From Robertmurraya sp047302285 (GTDB lineage Bacteria > Bacillota > Bacilli > Bacillales > Cytobacillaceae), in the NCBI RefSeq assembly GCF_047302285.1, contig NZ_CP154845.1, forward strand, positions 2,666,001 to 2,730,000: a stretch of 64,000 nucleotides of DNA, read 5' to 3'. This document shows, piece after piece, positions 17,206-26,646 of the stretch. Both the position numbers and the translations under genes were made by a program. The first letter of the stretch is position 1. The number at the start of each line of letters is the position of its first letter. The notes below the pieces were generated by a model that searched no databases, was not told the origin of the DNA, and worked only from the letters and a program-made list of their open reading frames with translations.

Positions 17206-18795
17206 TTATTTCATTTTAATTTCTTCTACCATCCACATCTCATTTAACCTTGGTATAAAACTTATCCGGTCACTAACGGCGTAGAAGTTATCAACCTGAA
17301 ATAAATAAATGTATGGTAATTCTTCAGCTGCAATTTCTTGTACTCGATAATATTGTTCTGCACGAGACTCCGGATCCATATTAATTTCAGCTGCTGTTAA
17401 AAGTTCATCAACCTCTTCATTATAGTAATCCGTATGCCCTTCGGTTTGCCAAGAACCATATGCATCAAGACCTTGAGCAGAATCAAATAATGAAGATGCA
17501 AGTCCAATTAAATACATTTCTTCGTTTTTATCAGCTTCACGCATTTCAGTGAAGGCACTCCACTCCATGAATTCTAACTCAGCGGTAATTCCAACCTCAG
17601 CTAACATCCCAACAATTACTTCTGCCATTTCACGATCTTGTAAGTAACGACCATTTGTAGCATGAAATTTGATCTTTACCCCATCCGCATAACCAGCTTC
17701 AGCCAATAATTCCTTTGCTTTTTCTGGGTCATAATTGTACTTGTCATGAAAATCACCACTAAATCCAAACGTGCCTGGATTTTCTCTATTTAGTTTTGGA
17801 GTACCTGAACCACCCATTACATAATCAATTAACCCCTTATCTTCAATTGCATAGTCAATTGCCTGACGGACGCGTAAATCACTCGTTGGATACCCTTCAG
17901 TGAGGCGAAGCGTAAGCATCATCGTTCTGTTCGTTTCTCCAGAGATGATTGCTGCACCATCACTTTGATTGACTCGGTCCCAATCTGCAGGAGGTATATT
18001 GGTTGCAATATCCACATTTCCCGTTAGAACCTCTGCTACACGTGTTGAATTTTCTGGGATGCTTCTGAAAACTAATTGATCCCAATCAGACTCATATTCT
18101 TTATTCCAGTAATCCTCATATTTTTCTAAAACCACTCGATCATCACGAACCCATTCGACAAATTTATAAGGTCCAGTCCCAATCGGGTGCTCAATATAAC
18201 CTTCCAACCCTACTTCATCAATATAGTCTTTTGGCATCATTCCTGATGAAGAACGCGAAAGGCGATTAAGCATGGCTGGTTGTGGTCCATCTGTATGAAT
18301 TTGTACTGTGTAATCATCGATGACTTCTACGTCCACTATTTGACGGTATTGCGAATGGTTTTGCAAAGATGGATCCTTAGCAATTCTTTCGAGTGTGTAC
18401 TCCACATCTTCTGCTGTAAATTCCTCTCCGTTATGGAAAGTTACACCTTCCCTTAATTTAAATTCCCATGTTTCATCATCTAGTGTTTTCCATTCTGTCG
18501 CTAAATCTGGGACAAATCCTGCATCTCCCTCATTTTTCACCAAATAATTGACCATGTTGATATGTATGGATTCTGTAAGTGTATGGGAATGATTATGGAT
18601 ATCTGTTGTTTGCATATCACTTCCGTGTGCAATCGTTAATGTTCTACTATCATTATCATTATTAGTAGTTGATGGTGATTCTGATGATGTAGTCCCCTCT
18701 ACTTCACTTGAGGTTGCTCCATTGCTGCAACCTGAAATAATAAATACACAAATGAGTAGAAGATGCATAAATTTCAGCGTCGACTTGCTGGACAT
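17206..18795 (-). CDS. Peptide ABC transporter substrate-binding lipoprotein
   Basis: The 529-residue protein starts with a lipoprotein signal (hydrophobic HLLLICVFIISGC) whose lipobox ends at the Cys that is acylated. A Ser/Thr/Asn-rich linker follows, then a family 5 extracellular solute-binding domain with WEFKLREGVTFHNGEEF and EDVEYTLERI. The ATG at 18795 has GGGGG nine bases upstream, and the frame's extension to 18867 would bury the signal peptide. It captures peptides outside the membrane for DppBCDF. It is the first component of transporter set 1, behind two M20 peptidase genes. Confidence 0.92.
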   Translation of the reverse strand: MSSKSTLKFMHLLLICVFIISGCSNGATSSEVEGTTSSESPSTTNNDNDSRTLTIAHGSDMQTTDIHNHSHTLTESIHINMVNYLVKNEGDAGFVPDLATEWKTLDDETWEFKLREGVTFHNGEEFTAEDVEYTLERIAKDPSLQNHSQYRQIVDVEVIDDYTVQIHTDGPQPAMLNRLSRSSSGMMPKDYIDEVGLEGYIEHPIGTGPYKFVEWVRDDRVVLEKYEDYWNKEYESDWDQLVFRSIPENSTRVAEVLTGNVDIATNIPPADWDRVNQSDGAAIISGETNRTMMLTLRLTEGYPTSDLRVRQAIDYAIEDKGLIDYVMGGSGTPKLNRENPGTFGFSGDFHDKYNYDPEKAKELLAEAGYADGVKIKFHATNGRYLQDREMAEVIVGMLAEVGITAELEFMEWSAFTEMREADKNEEMYLIGLASSLFDSAQGLDAYGSWQTEGHTDYYNEEVDELLTAAEINMDPESRAEQYYRVQEIAAEELPYIYLFQVDNFYAVSDRISFIPRLNEMWMVEEIKMK

Positions 18796-18870
18796 TGAAT
18801 AGTTCCCCCTTTTATACCTCGATTCAAGATCGAAGACAGAAAAAATTGTATTTTTCAGATTTTTCATCCG

Positions 18871-20244
18871 TTAAATAGATAAGGTTTCTTCTTTAGCTGA
18901 ATTGTATTGAAAATTATGGATCACTAGTGCAGCAAATTTAATCCCTTCAATGAAGTCATCCACATAAATGCTTTCATTTGGCGCATGATTTTGAGATTGT
19001 GCATGGCCAACCCCAAATCCTACTGAAGGTATCCCAAACTTTTGGCAGAGTTTATACATTGGGCCAGTACCAGCTTGAGATGGTACGACCTGTGGCTCTT
19101 CTTGGAAAAAGGTTGTAGCGCTGTCGACAAGACATTTTACAAGTGGGTCCTGCAAATCAGTCTTTCCTGCTCTCTGACCTTTCAATGTGACAATGTCGAT
19201 ATCGGTAAATCCATGTGAATCTAAATGTTTCCTAAGTAATTCTAGAATTTCATCTGGGGCTTGCTTGGCAACTAAACGGAAATCAATTTTTGCTTTGGCA
19301 ACAGAGGGAAGAACGGTCTTCGCTCCTTGATCAATGTAACCAGACTCAATCCCACAAATGGTGCAAGTAGGCTTAAAGATCAATTTTTCTTTAAGTGCCA
19401 GTCCTGAAAGATTATTCACGAAGCTATCTAGACCAAGCAAATCCAACATTTCTTGTTCTTTATAATCCATTTTTTCCAATAATTCTTTTTCTGCAGGGGC
19501 CATTTCTGCTACTTGATCATAGAACCCATCAATTAGGATTTCTTCTTTTTCATTTTTCAATGTACTTAATGCCCAAACTAAACGCCAAGCCGGATTTTTT
19601 ACAATAGCTGCTTTGGCAGAATGTAAATCAGTATTAGCTCCTTTTGCATGCAATTCGATATAGAGCATACCTTTACAACCTAATGTAAGCTGAAATTTAT
19701 TATCAATCGTTTTATAGCCATTCTCCCAAATGATGCCATCAGCTCTCACTTTATTGAGATGATGGTCTGCAAAGTCTTCTAAATGAGGACTGCCGATTTC
19801 TTCCTCTCCCTCAACAATGAATTTCACATTAATCGGCAATTCACCGTATACCTGTTGGTAAGCATGAACGGCACAAATACGAGATAATAATGTCCCTTTG
19901 TTATCCGCAACACCACGTGCATATAGCTTCCCATCTCGTATTTCTGGAGAAAAAGGTGGGCTTCCCCATTGTTCTAATGGGTCTTCTGGCTGTACATCGT
20001 AATGATTGTAAAAAGATAATGTCTTCTCTTTCTCGTAATCCAGTTCCCCATAGACAACAGGGTTCCCTGAAGTGGGAACTTGTTCGACGCTAGCAGATAA
20101 ATCTTTCAAATGATTTTCTACTAAAGTAACCGTTTCTTTAATCCCTCGATTTTGAGCAGAAACACTTGGTTGTTTACAAATTTCAATCAACCAATTTAAG
20201 TACTTTTCTTTATGTTCCTCAATATATTGATAGACTTTTTCCAT
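18871..20244 (-). CDS. M20-family dipeptidase (CNDP-like)
   Basis: The 457-residue protein has the M20 metal motifs SFYNHYDVQPEDPLEQW (His-x-Asp), KLYARGVADNKGTLLSR (bridging Asp) and VEGEEEIGSPHL (Glu pair). These match the M20 dipeptidases related to carnosinase and yeast CPS. The insert of the dimerisation domain is in the middle third. The ATG at 20244 follows GGAGTGGTGTTAGAA, and the longer frame to 20316 overlaps the upstream gene and is unlikely. It sits 35 bases after the peptidase-T-like gene and 75 bases before the binding protein, so it probably hydrolyses imported dipeptides in the cytosol. Confidence 0.9.
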   Translation of the reverse strand: MEKVYQYIEEHKEKYLNWLIEICKQPSVSAQNRGIKETVTLVENHLKDLSASVEQVPTSGNPVVYGELDYEKEKTLSFYNHYDVQPEDPLEQWGSPPFSPEIRDGKLYARGVADNKGTLLSRICAVHAYQQVYGELPINVKFIVEGEEEIGSPHLEDFADHHLNKVRADGIIWENGYKTIDNKFQLTLGCKGMLYIELHAKGANTDLHSAKAAIVKNPAWRLVWALSTLKNEKEEILIDGFYDQVAEMAPAEKELLEKMDYKEQEMLDLLGLDSFVNNLSGLALKEKLIFKPTCTICGIESGYIDQGAKTVLPSVAKAKIDFRLVAKQAPDEILELLRKHLDSHGFTDIDIVTLKGQRAGKTDLQDPLVKCLVDSATTFFQEEPQVVPSQAGTGPMYKLCQKFGIPSVGFGVGHAQSQNHAPNESIYVDDFIEGIKFAALVIHNFQYNSAKEETLSI

Positions 20245-20279
20245 TTCTAACACCACTCCTTGATTTTTAAGAGGAGATT

Positions 20280-21548
20280 TTACTCTCCCCTTATCTCTAA
20301 TAAAGGCTCCGTACACTCAGTCACACCGACAAGACCAAGAATGGTTAAAAGAATTTTCTGGACTCCATAAAACGCATCTTTCGGATTAAACCATTCATCT
20401 AGAGTGTGCGTTCCACCTGTTTCTCCTCCCCCTCCGAGCGTAACCGCTGGAATTCCTAGATTAATAGGGACATTAGAGTCCGTACTACCGGCTGGTGCAA
20501 GAATTGGTTCAAAACCTAGTCCTTTCGTTGCTGCAAGAGATGCTTGAACCGCCATTGATTCTACACTTTGTGAACCAGCGGGACGATCACCAACCAATTT
20601 TATTTCTACCTTAATGACATCCGTATTCCATCGCTTATTCTCCTCTTCAGCAGCCTCATTTAAAATCGCCAACACAGTGCTTTCAAGGCTCAGAAGTTGT
20701 TCTTGTGAAGAGGAACGTAGATCGATTACCATATTGGCCGTTTCTGAAATCGTATTGACAGACGTACCTCCACTAATCAAACCGATATTAAAAGTCGTTT
20801 TCGGCTCATTCGGCACTTGAAGATCAGCTATTTTAGCACCTGCACGTGTTAGAGCATGAGTGGGGCTCGGAGTTCCAAAGGCACCATAGCTATGACCTCC
20901 TGGACCTTTGAATGTAATACTATATCGCTTACTGCCAACTCCTAAATATGTCGTTCTTTCTGGACTTCCAGGTTCAATGGAAATAAAACCATCAATATCT
21001 TTACGATTTTTGAAAAGAGCCTTCATGCCTCGTAAATCTCCTAAGCCTTCTTCCCCCACATTCGCTCCAATGATGATATCTCCTACGGTTTGGATATTTG
21101 CATGATTTAAGCTTCTAATTAACGTAAGCACGGATGCCAATCCTCTTCCATCATCACCAATTCCCGGAGCATAAATGATGCCATCCTTTATCTTCGCCTT
21201 CACATCCGTGCCTTCAGGAAATACGGTATCTAAATGACCACAGACTACTAATTTCGGCTCCTTTCCTGTGCCAGGACGGACACCAAAAACATTCCCTACC
21301 TCATCAACTGATATATTCTGAATTCCAAGTGCTTCTAATCGTTTTTTGAAATCCCCCCCTCTCACTTCTTCTTGAAAGGTTGGGGCGGGAATTTCTGTGA
21401 TCTCTGTTTGTTCTTTTGCCGTAAATTCATTGTCTGCTTCTAAAAATGCTAATCCCTTTTTTACTTTGTCATTACTCAATAACTCTTTATAAACAGCTTC
21501 CACTACACTTGAAATAAACACTTCTTTCTCTTTCGTTTCAATCTCCAT
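20280..21548 (-). CDS. M20 peptidase, peptidase T-like
   Basis: This 422-residue protein has the M20 pattern CGHLDTVFPEGT, GIGDDGRGLAS and GANVGEEGLGDLRG, with STDSNVP and GGTHTLDEWF near the C-terminus, as in tripeptidase T and related aminopeptidases. The ATG at 21548 lies ten bases after GGAGG, so the upstream ATG codons are not favoured. The gene at 33304-34551 is a close paralogue that heads the second peptide operon, which ties the two clusters together by duplication. Confidence 0.9.
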   Translation of the reverse strand: MEIETKEKEVFISSVVEAVYKELLSNDKVKKGLAFLEADNEFTAKEQTEITEIPAPTFQEEVRGGDFKKRLEALGIQNISVDEVGNVFGVRPGTGKEPKLVVCGHLDTVFPEGTDVKAKIKDGIIYAPGIGDDGRGLASVLTLIRSLNHANIQTVGDIIIGANVGEEGLGDLRGMKALFKNRKDIDGFISIEPGSPERTTYLGVGSKRYSITFKGPGGHSYGAFGTPSPTHALTRAGAKIADLQVPNEPKTTFNIGLISGGTSVNTISETANMVIDLRSSSQEQLLSLESTVLAILNEAAEEENKRWNTDVIKVEIKLVGDRPAGSQSVESMAVQASLAATKGLGFEPILAPAGSTDSNVPINLGIPAVTLGGGGETGGTHTLDEWFNPKDAFYGVQKILLTILGLVGVTECTEPLLEIRGE

Positions 21549-21613
21549 ATTTTTCATTCCTCCATTCATTTAATTGGGCTTGGCTTATGCCTATTCAACT
21601 GTGTTCCATCATT

Positions 21614-23428
21614 CTAATCAGCTGCCATTTCCGTATTGACAAGATGTTTTTTAAAGAATTCAATCGTTTTTTGATTCATCGTAATATGGTTTTCAATCTT
21701 CTCCGTTTGATGACCCTCATCTTCAAAAAAGATAAAATCAACCTCTTGCTTCCGTTCTTTCATTTCGCTAATCAATTGTTCAGCTTCACTTATCGGAACT
21801 CGAGTATCATTGCGTCCATGAAAGACAAATAGTGGAGCAGTAATTTTTTCAGAGTGATGTAATGGTGCGATTTCATCAAAAAACTCACTTAATTCTTCTA
21901 ATGAACCGTATTCACATTCTCTCAATCTCCGTCTCCAAGCTCCTGTATTTTTCAACATCGTTTTAAAATTCGATATTCCTACAATATCTACTCCAGCTGC
22001 CCATAATTTTGGGAAGTGGGTAAGTGCTGCCAAAACCATAAAACCACCGTAGCTTCGCCCCATAATCCCGATTTTCTTTCGATCTACTCTATGTGTAAAA
22101 ATCAAATCCTCAACAAGTTCTGCTAAGTCTTTCACTGAGTCCATTCGTTTTCTACCGTCATCCATTTGCAAGTAGCTTCTTCCATAGCCATTACTACCAC
22201 GGACGTTTGGTACAGCAACTGCAAAACCTTGTTTCACTAAATATTGGATAACTGGATGATACTCTGCTCTTGATTGGCTCTCAGGGCCACCGTGAACGTA
22301 GAGGATGGCTGGTTTCTCGCTTGGTGATTGTTGTTTTTGTCCGTAATAAAAATAAGGAATCTCGAGTTCATCGAATGACCGAAACGAACAGAGCTTTGGT
22401 TCAACCCAATAGTTTCCAACCTTTTCCGATTGACCAAAAAACGTTAACCTCTCAACCTTGTTTTCTGTCATTTTAAATTCCCAAATATCCCCTGGTAGCT
22501 GAGGAGATTTAAGTGTAAAGATGAGCTGATTATGATTTAACCAAGAGAGTGATTCTATCACCCCTTTTGGATAACCACTCACTTTCTCTAAAGCTTGAAA
22601 TTGCAAATTATATAAATATAATTGAGAAATGCCACCTTCATTTACCGATAAAACGATTATCTCCTCGCTTGGAGAAAGCTTAATTTCTTCAATATCCCAG
22701 TTTTCAAAAGAAACCAATTTCTCAATAAGTTCAGGCTTTTCCATAGAAACCTTACTTAAACATAGGACCTCTTCTCCAAAATCAGTTAATAGGTAAGCTA
22801 ATTTTCTATTTTTCGTACATTCTAAAGACTGATAGCGAGCTAAAGGATGCTCGTTTCCAATTCTAATTTTTTCCTTACTTTGTAGATTAATCATGTAAAA
22901 TGAACTATCGATATTCGTCTCTCGGATTGTAATTAATAGATGCATAGAATCAATCCACTTTACAGGAGTACAAAATTCATCTGATTGAAAAACAACTTCT
23001 GTTTCATTCGTCTGAATATCAACGACAAACACATCAAAATAGCTAGGACCTCTTCGATTGCTAGAATATGAGATTTTTTCCCCATCCGGGGACCAGCCAC
23101 CTGGATAATGAAAATGGTCTTTTGAAAATACTAATTCCTCTATTTTCGAATCTTCGACAGAAAAAAGGGATAGCTGTTGTTTTTCATTTCCTTTATAATC
23201 CGTGCCTATTAGTGCCATTCTGCCATTTGGTGAATGAGCGATGCTCAGTACACGATCTGGTAATTCAACATATTGGATCGGTTCTTTTTTTTCATTTAAT
23301 GTCCAAACTTGAGGGATGCCAGTTAGTTTTGCAATAAAGGTAAATTTATTTTTCCCTGGGATCGACTGTGATTGATAAGCAGATTTCACTTCTAAATACG
23401 CTAGTAATTCTTCTTCCTCTGTCATCAT
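21614..23428 (-). CDS. S9-family prolyl oligopeptidase-like serine peptidase
   Basis: The 604-residue protein has an N-terminal beta-propeller of about 380 residues with TolB-like repeats (GGWSPDGEKISYSSN) and a C-terminal alpha/beta hydrolase domain. The triad is Ser-459 in GRSYGG, Asp-541 in HGRNDTRV and His-573 in DEGHQTEK. Acylaminoacyl-peptidase and dipeptidyl-peptidase-like enzymes of this family act on short peptides with N-terminal blocks or proline. No signal peptide is visible, so it works on imported peptides. Two ATG codons stand in tandem, and either 23428 or 23425 is the start. Confidence 0.9.
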   Translation of the reverse strand: MMTEEEELLAYLEVKSAYQSQSIPGKNKFTFIAKLTGIPQVWTLNEKKEPIQYVELPDRVLSIAHSPNGRMALIGTDYKGNEKQQLSLFSVEDSKIEELVFSKDHFHYPGGWSPDGEKISYSSNRRGPSYFDVFVVDIQTNETEVVFQSDEFCTPVKWIDSMHLLITIRETNIDSSFYMINLQSKEKIRIGNEHPLARYQSLECTKNRKLAYLLTDFGEEVLCLSKVSMEKPELIEKLVSFENWDIEEIKLSPSEEIIVLSVNEGGISQLYLYNLQFQALEKVSGYPKGVIESLSWLNHNQLIFTLKSPQLPGDIWEFKMTENKVERLTFFGQSEKVGNYWVEPKLCSFRSFDELEIPYFYYGQKQQSPSEKPAILYVHGGPESQSRAEYHPVIQYLVKQGFAVAVPNVRGSNGYGRSYLQMDDGRKRMDSVKDLAELVEDLIFTHRVDRKKIGIMGRSYGGFMVLAALTHFPKLWAAGVDIVGISNFKTMLKNTGAWRRRLRECEYGSLEELSEFFDEIAPLHHSEKITAPLFVFHGRNDTRVPISEAEQLISEMKERKQEVDFIFFEDEGHQTEKIENHITMNQKTIEFFKKHLVNTEMAAD

Positions 23429-23459
23429 TCATTCCACTCCTTTTTGGGTAAATACAAGA

Positions 23460-24773
23460 CTAGCTTTTGATTAAATCTTTCACATAAATTCGACCAATGC
23501 CTTCCTCAATTTCAATTTTTGTACCATATGGTTCAGAGAGTTCCTGTAGTTTCTCCAATACGACTGTTCGATTATCGAATGCAGGCAACCCTCTTCTTGA
23601 CCTTGGTTCCTTAAAACCTAATTCAATTGGGTAAAGAAGGATCTCTTCTAACTCACCATCTTTCATTTTCCAAGTAGGAATGAAAGATAACCAGATGTTT
23701 TCTAATGTACTGAAACCAGCCGTGTTGTTTCTACTTCTTTTATCCAAAGCATCTGCAATATTGTTTGTATGATCCAAGTTGTATTTTTCATAAAAATCGG
23801 CTGGTAAATGGGTTACTGTATCGTTTTGGAAAATAAAGTTTCCTAAGCTATAAAAAATTGGCTTAGATTTATAGATTTCAATTCCCCTCACAATGTGGGG
23901 GCCATGACCGATCACCGCATGTGCTCCCTCATCAATACACGCTCTTGAGAAGGTTTCTAAAAATTCAGCAGGAAGGTCTTTTCTTTCTCCTTTCATTTCG
24001 TGAGCATGAATACTAACTAAAACATAATCAGCCTGTCGTTTTGCTTCAGAAATGGCGTTTCGTATCCGGTTCATATCTCTTTCATTCGGTATCGTTACTT
24101 GACCCTCATCATCATCTACCTGAAAGAGATATTTTCCAAAGGAATATAATTCATCTGTTCTTGGAAGTTGAAAACCCTCTTTAATTTTCAAATTTTCTCC
24201 GGCATTAATATCAACTGCATCAGCAATTTCCTTTAATTGAGCTAGTTTTTCAGCTGAAATTTTATGAATACTTTGGTAGCGAAGTGGGTTAATTCCTGGC
24301 CTTCCCATCATATCTGGACGTTGGTCTCCGGCAATATGGGTTTCATGGAAGGAAGATGTTGCTGCAATCAACGCAACTCTACCTGAACTTGTCTCTAAAT
24401 ATTTCGGTTCACTAGCAAAAGCTAAATTACTTCCGACACCTGCATGAACAAATCCATATTGATTCAAATACCTCTCAGTTGCTTCAAGTCCACCGTATGT
24501 ATAATCAAGCGTATGATTGTTAGCCCAAGCAATTAGATTAAATCCATAATTTCTAATATCCTCTAGCACATCCGGTGAAGTTCTTGCCCAAGTACCTCCA
24601 CTAACTGCTCCAGGATACCCTTCATAATTATGTGCGGTGACTTCAAAATTCGTAAACCGAACTTCTGCGTTATGAATGAGTGTAGCAATTCCAGTAAAGC
24701 CCTTGTTACCAGGTGGCACTCTCCTTGTGATAAAACTATCCCCTGTTGCCACAAATGTCAGCAATTTGTCCAT
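23460..24773 (-). CDS. CapA/PgsA-like metallophosphatase-fold protein, cytosolic
   Basis: The 437-residue protein has the CapA-family motifs TFVATGDS at the N-terminus, RFTNFEVTAH, WANNHTLDY, VSIHAHEM and AVIGHGPHIVRGIEIY. These match the poly-gamma-glutamate capsule protein CapA, a calcineurin-like fold. Unlike CapA/PgsA it has no membrane anchor or signal peptide, and there are no capB, capC or capD genes near it. The ATG at 24773 has GGAG eight bases upstream. A GTG directly against that site is not favoured. It is the first gene of the long peptide uptake operon, downstream of a TnrA-type operator. A catalytic role in breaking an unusual gamma-glutamyl or modified peptide is possible but unproven. 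Confidence 0.85.
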   Translation of the reverse strand: MDKLLTFVATGDSFITRRVPPGNKGFTGIATLIHNAEVRFTNFEVTAHNYEGYPGAVSGGTWARTSPDVLEDIRNYGFNLIAWANNHTLDYTYGGLEATERYLNQYGFVHAGVGSNLAFASEPKYLETSSGRVALIAATSSFHETHIAGDQRPDMMGRPGINPLRYQSIHKISAEKLAQLKEIADAVDINAGENLKIKEGFQLPRTDELYSFGKYLFQVDDDEGQVTIPNERDMNRIRNAISEAKRQADYVLVSIHAHEMKGERKDLPAEFLETFSRACIDEGAHAVIGHGPHIVRGIEIYKSKPIFYSLGNFIFQNDTVTHLPADFYEKYNLDHTNNIADALDKRSRNNTAGFSTLENIWLSFIPTWKMKDGELEEILLYPIELGFKEPRSRRGLPAFDNRTVVLEKLQELSEPYGTKIEIEEGIGRIYVKDLIKS

Positions 24774-24838
24774 GGCTCTCACTCCTTTTATATTTTTTCA
24801 ATTTAACGCTTTATCTTATTAAAATTGTATATGTTAAG

Positions 24839-24867
24839 GATATACTGAAAAAATATAATTGTCTAAA
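24839..24867 (-). promoter_or_regulatory. Candidate promoter of the capA-S9-M20-dpp operon
   Basis: On the minus strand TTTAGA (24867-24862) and TATATC (24844-24839) are spaced 17 bases apart, a weak sigma-A promoter as expected for an activated one. The inferred start near 24832 puts the TnrA-type box centre at about -48. Confidence 0.5.
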
Positions 24868-24871
24868 TTTT

Positions 24872-24888
24872 TGTAATATTTTATAACA
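24872..24888. promoter_or_regulatory. TnrA/GlnR-type operator upstream of the capA-dpp operon
   Basis: TGTAATATTTTATAACA fits every position of the published TnrA consensus TGTNANAWWWTMTNACA. It lies about 100 bases upstream of the CapA-like gene. TnrA activates promoters from sites centred near -50 under nitrogen limitation, so this placement favours activation of peptide uptake when glutamine is scarce. Confidence 0.75.
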
Positions 24889-25250
24889 AGGTTTTTATTA
24901 TTTGCTATTTTAATGTAACTATAGTCCCCCCTTTAAGTTTTAATTAGTTCGTAGTTCCTATTACCACCGTATTAAGGTAACGCTTACAAATTAAAGGGAT
25001 TTACTCATTTTCACATTATTGCACACGTGCAAAAATCTTTTAATCTCATTTCATAAAATTAGATATTAGAATAATTTAGTAGTTTTTAAGAAAAGTTATT
25101 TTAAAATAATATTTTATTGAGAGGAAAGATAGTCGTAGTGAGGTGTACAATAAAAGTGCTAACACCATCTAAACAAGAAGCACTTCTATTGTACAAGGGA
25201 GAGGTTCACACTAACGTGTTCCACTTCGTAGAAATTTCTGGATTTCAAGA
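24889..25250. other. Gene-free region between capA-like and M20D genes
   Basis: Besides the operator and promoter to its left, this stretch holds an inverted repeat at 25145-25194 and a weak cre-like sequence (minus strand TTGTAAGCGTTACCTT at 24989-24974, two mismatches to consensus). Nothing in it looks like a gene. Confidence 0.5.
25145..25194. repeat. Inverted repeat downstream of the M20D gene
   Basis: GTACAATAAAAGTGCT (25145-25160) pairs with AGCACTTCTATTGTAC (25179-25194), 15 of 16 pairs, with an 18-base loop. It lies 57 bases beyond the M20D stop codon. No T run follows on either strand, so it is an mRNA-protecting hairpin, a weak terminator or a protein site. Confidence 0.6.
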
Positions 25251-26444
25251 TTATTCTTCGCTAATTTTCTTCCATTCTTCAAATTCTATTCGAACCCTTT
25301 TTAATGCTTCTGGTTTCATACATAATTCATATGTAGTCATTGCCATCGCTTTTGCAGCATGGTTTAAGCCGAGCATCCCTAATTCAGATTTAGAATCCTC
25401 TGCAAACTCTGGAGTATGACCGCCACCTTCACCGATTCGAATATAAGGGTGAATGGTAGCTGTCACCTGTCCGACATTTCCGATATCAGAAGAACCAACT
25501 CCACCTTTTTTCGGTGGATCATTTACTTCAACTCCCATCGAAAGTAAATTAGCTTTATAAAGATTTGCCAATGCGACATTATTATTTCGTTCAGCATATG
25601 TGACTCCTTCAATAATTTCACAGGTCGCTCCAACTGCTTCGGAAGAATTCCTAACAGCCCGATATACTTTTTCCTTCACTCCTTCTAGTTCACTTCTAGT
25701 CGATGCTCGTATCATAAACTTTGCCTCACAATAACCAGGAACAATATTGGCTGCTTGCCCACCGTTTGTAATAATTCCATGAATTCGCACATCATCAGTG
25801 AAAAATTGCCGCAAACTATTAATCGTATTATAGCTATTTAACAGGGCCTCTAACGCACTAATGCCCTTTTCTGGTGAACCAGCAGCATGGGATTCTTTCC
25901 CATAAAATTTGAATATAGATGTCACACAAGCAAGCGCTCCTCGAACAACCATCGTTTTTCTAGATGGGTGAGTCATCATCGCAGCATCAAGATCATCAAA
26001 TATTCCTTTTTCACACATGATGACCTTTCCTCCACCATCTTCCTCGGCTGGAGTTCCAATTACTTTAATCTTTCCTGGAAGCTCTGGAAAAGCTCCTTTT
26101 AACGCCAGTGCTGCTCCAATAGCAGATGTCCCGATGATATTATGTCCACAAGCATGTCCAAGGCCAGGTAAGGCATCATATTCTGCTAGTATTCCAATGG
26201 TTGGTCCACCCGCACTTCCCTCCCATGTCGCAATAAAAGCAGTTTGAAGACCGGCCACACCCCGCTCTACTATAAAACCCTCTTCTTCTAGTTTCTCTGA
26301 AAGCCATTCAGACGCTTTAAATTCATAAAAGGCAAGCTCCGGATTAGAATGAATTCTTAAAGCAAGTTCCCTCAACTCACTGTCTAGTTGATCAACTATT
26401 GCAACAATCTTCTCTTTATCAACGGATAAGTCTGTCGTAATCAT
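25251..26444 (-). CDS. M20D-family amidohydrolase (p-aminobenzoyl-glutamate hydrolase-like)
   Basis: The 397-residue protein has the M20D pattern: ILAEYDALPGLGHACGHNIIGTS, with the Cys and His metal ligands, EEDGGGKVIMC and MMTHP. This group includes AbgB-like and IAA-amino acid hydrolases that cleave N-acyl or aryl amides of amino acids. The ATG at 26444 follows GGAGGAGGAG. The upstream extension to 26489 is unlikely. The gene is divergent from a LysR regulator and stands alone between the two peptide operons. The true amide substrate is not evident. Confidence 0.88.
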   Translation of the reverse strand: MITTDLSVDKEKIVAIVDQLDSELRELALRIHSNPELAFYEFKASEWLSEKLEEEGFIVERGVAGLQTAFIATWEGSAGGPTIGILAEYDALPGLGHACGHNIIGTSAIGAALALKGAFPELPGKIKVIGTPAEEDGGGKVIMCEKGIFDDLDAAMMTHPSRKTMVVRGALACVTSIFKFYGKESHAAGSPEKGISALEALLNSYNTINSLRQFFTDDVRIHGIITNGGQAANIVPGYCEAKFMIRASTRSELEGVKEKVYRAVRNSSEAVGATCEIIEGVTYAERNNNVALANLYKANLLSMGVEVNDPPKKGGVGSSDIGNVGQVTATIHPYIRIGEGGGHTPEFAEDSKSELGMLGLNHAAKAMAMTTYELCMKPEALKRVRIEFEEWKKISEE

Positions 26445-26570
26445 CAATACTCCTCCTCCATTCCTTTTTTGTAATCTACTCGAACACATTTAGCCAGTAT
26501 AAATAACTGGACTTTTCTACTAACTTAATCATATAATTATTTTTAATATTTATAAAATTCAAATCTTTTT

Positions 26571-26585
26571 ATCTTATAATAAGAT
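26571..26585. promoter_or_regulatory. Candidate LysR-type operator
   Basis: ATCTTATAATAAGAT is a perfect 15-base palindrome with the T-N11-A arrangement preferred by LysR regulators. It lies in the divergent space between the M20D gene and the lysR-type gene, 62 bases before the regulator start. Confidence 0.55.
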
Positions 26586-26646
26586 TTTTTTATACTATAA
26601 TACGTATAAATATAAAAAGATTTTCTATTATAAAGGGGTAGAGCAT

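Noticed and set aside
24974..24989. cre site upstream of the CapA-like gene
   Set aside because: It differs from the consensus at two constrained positions and lacks the palindromic arm, so it is only noted.
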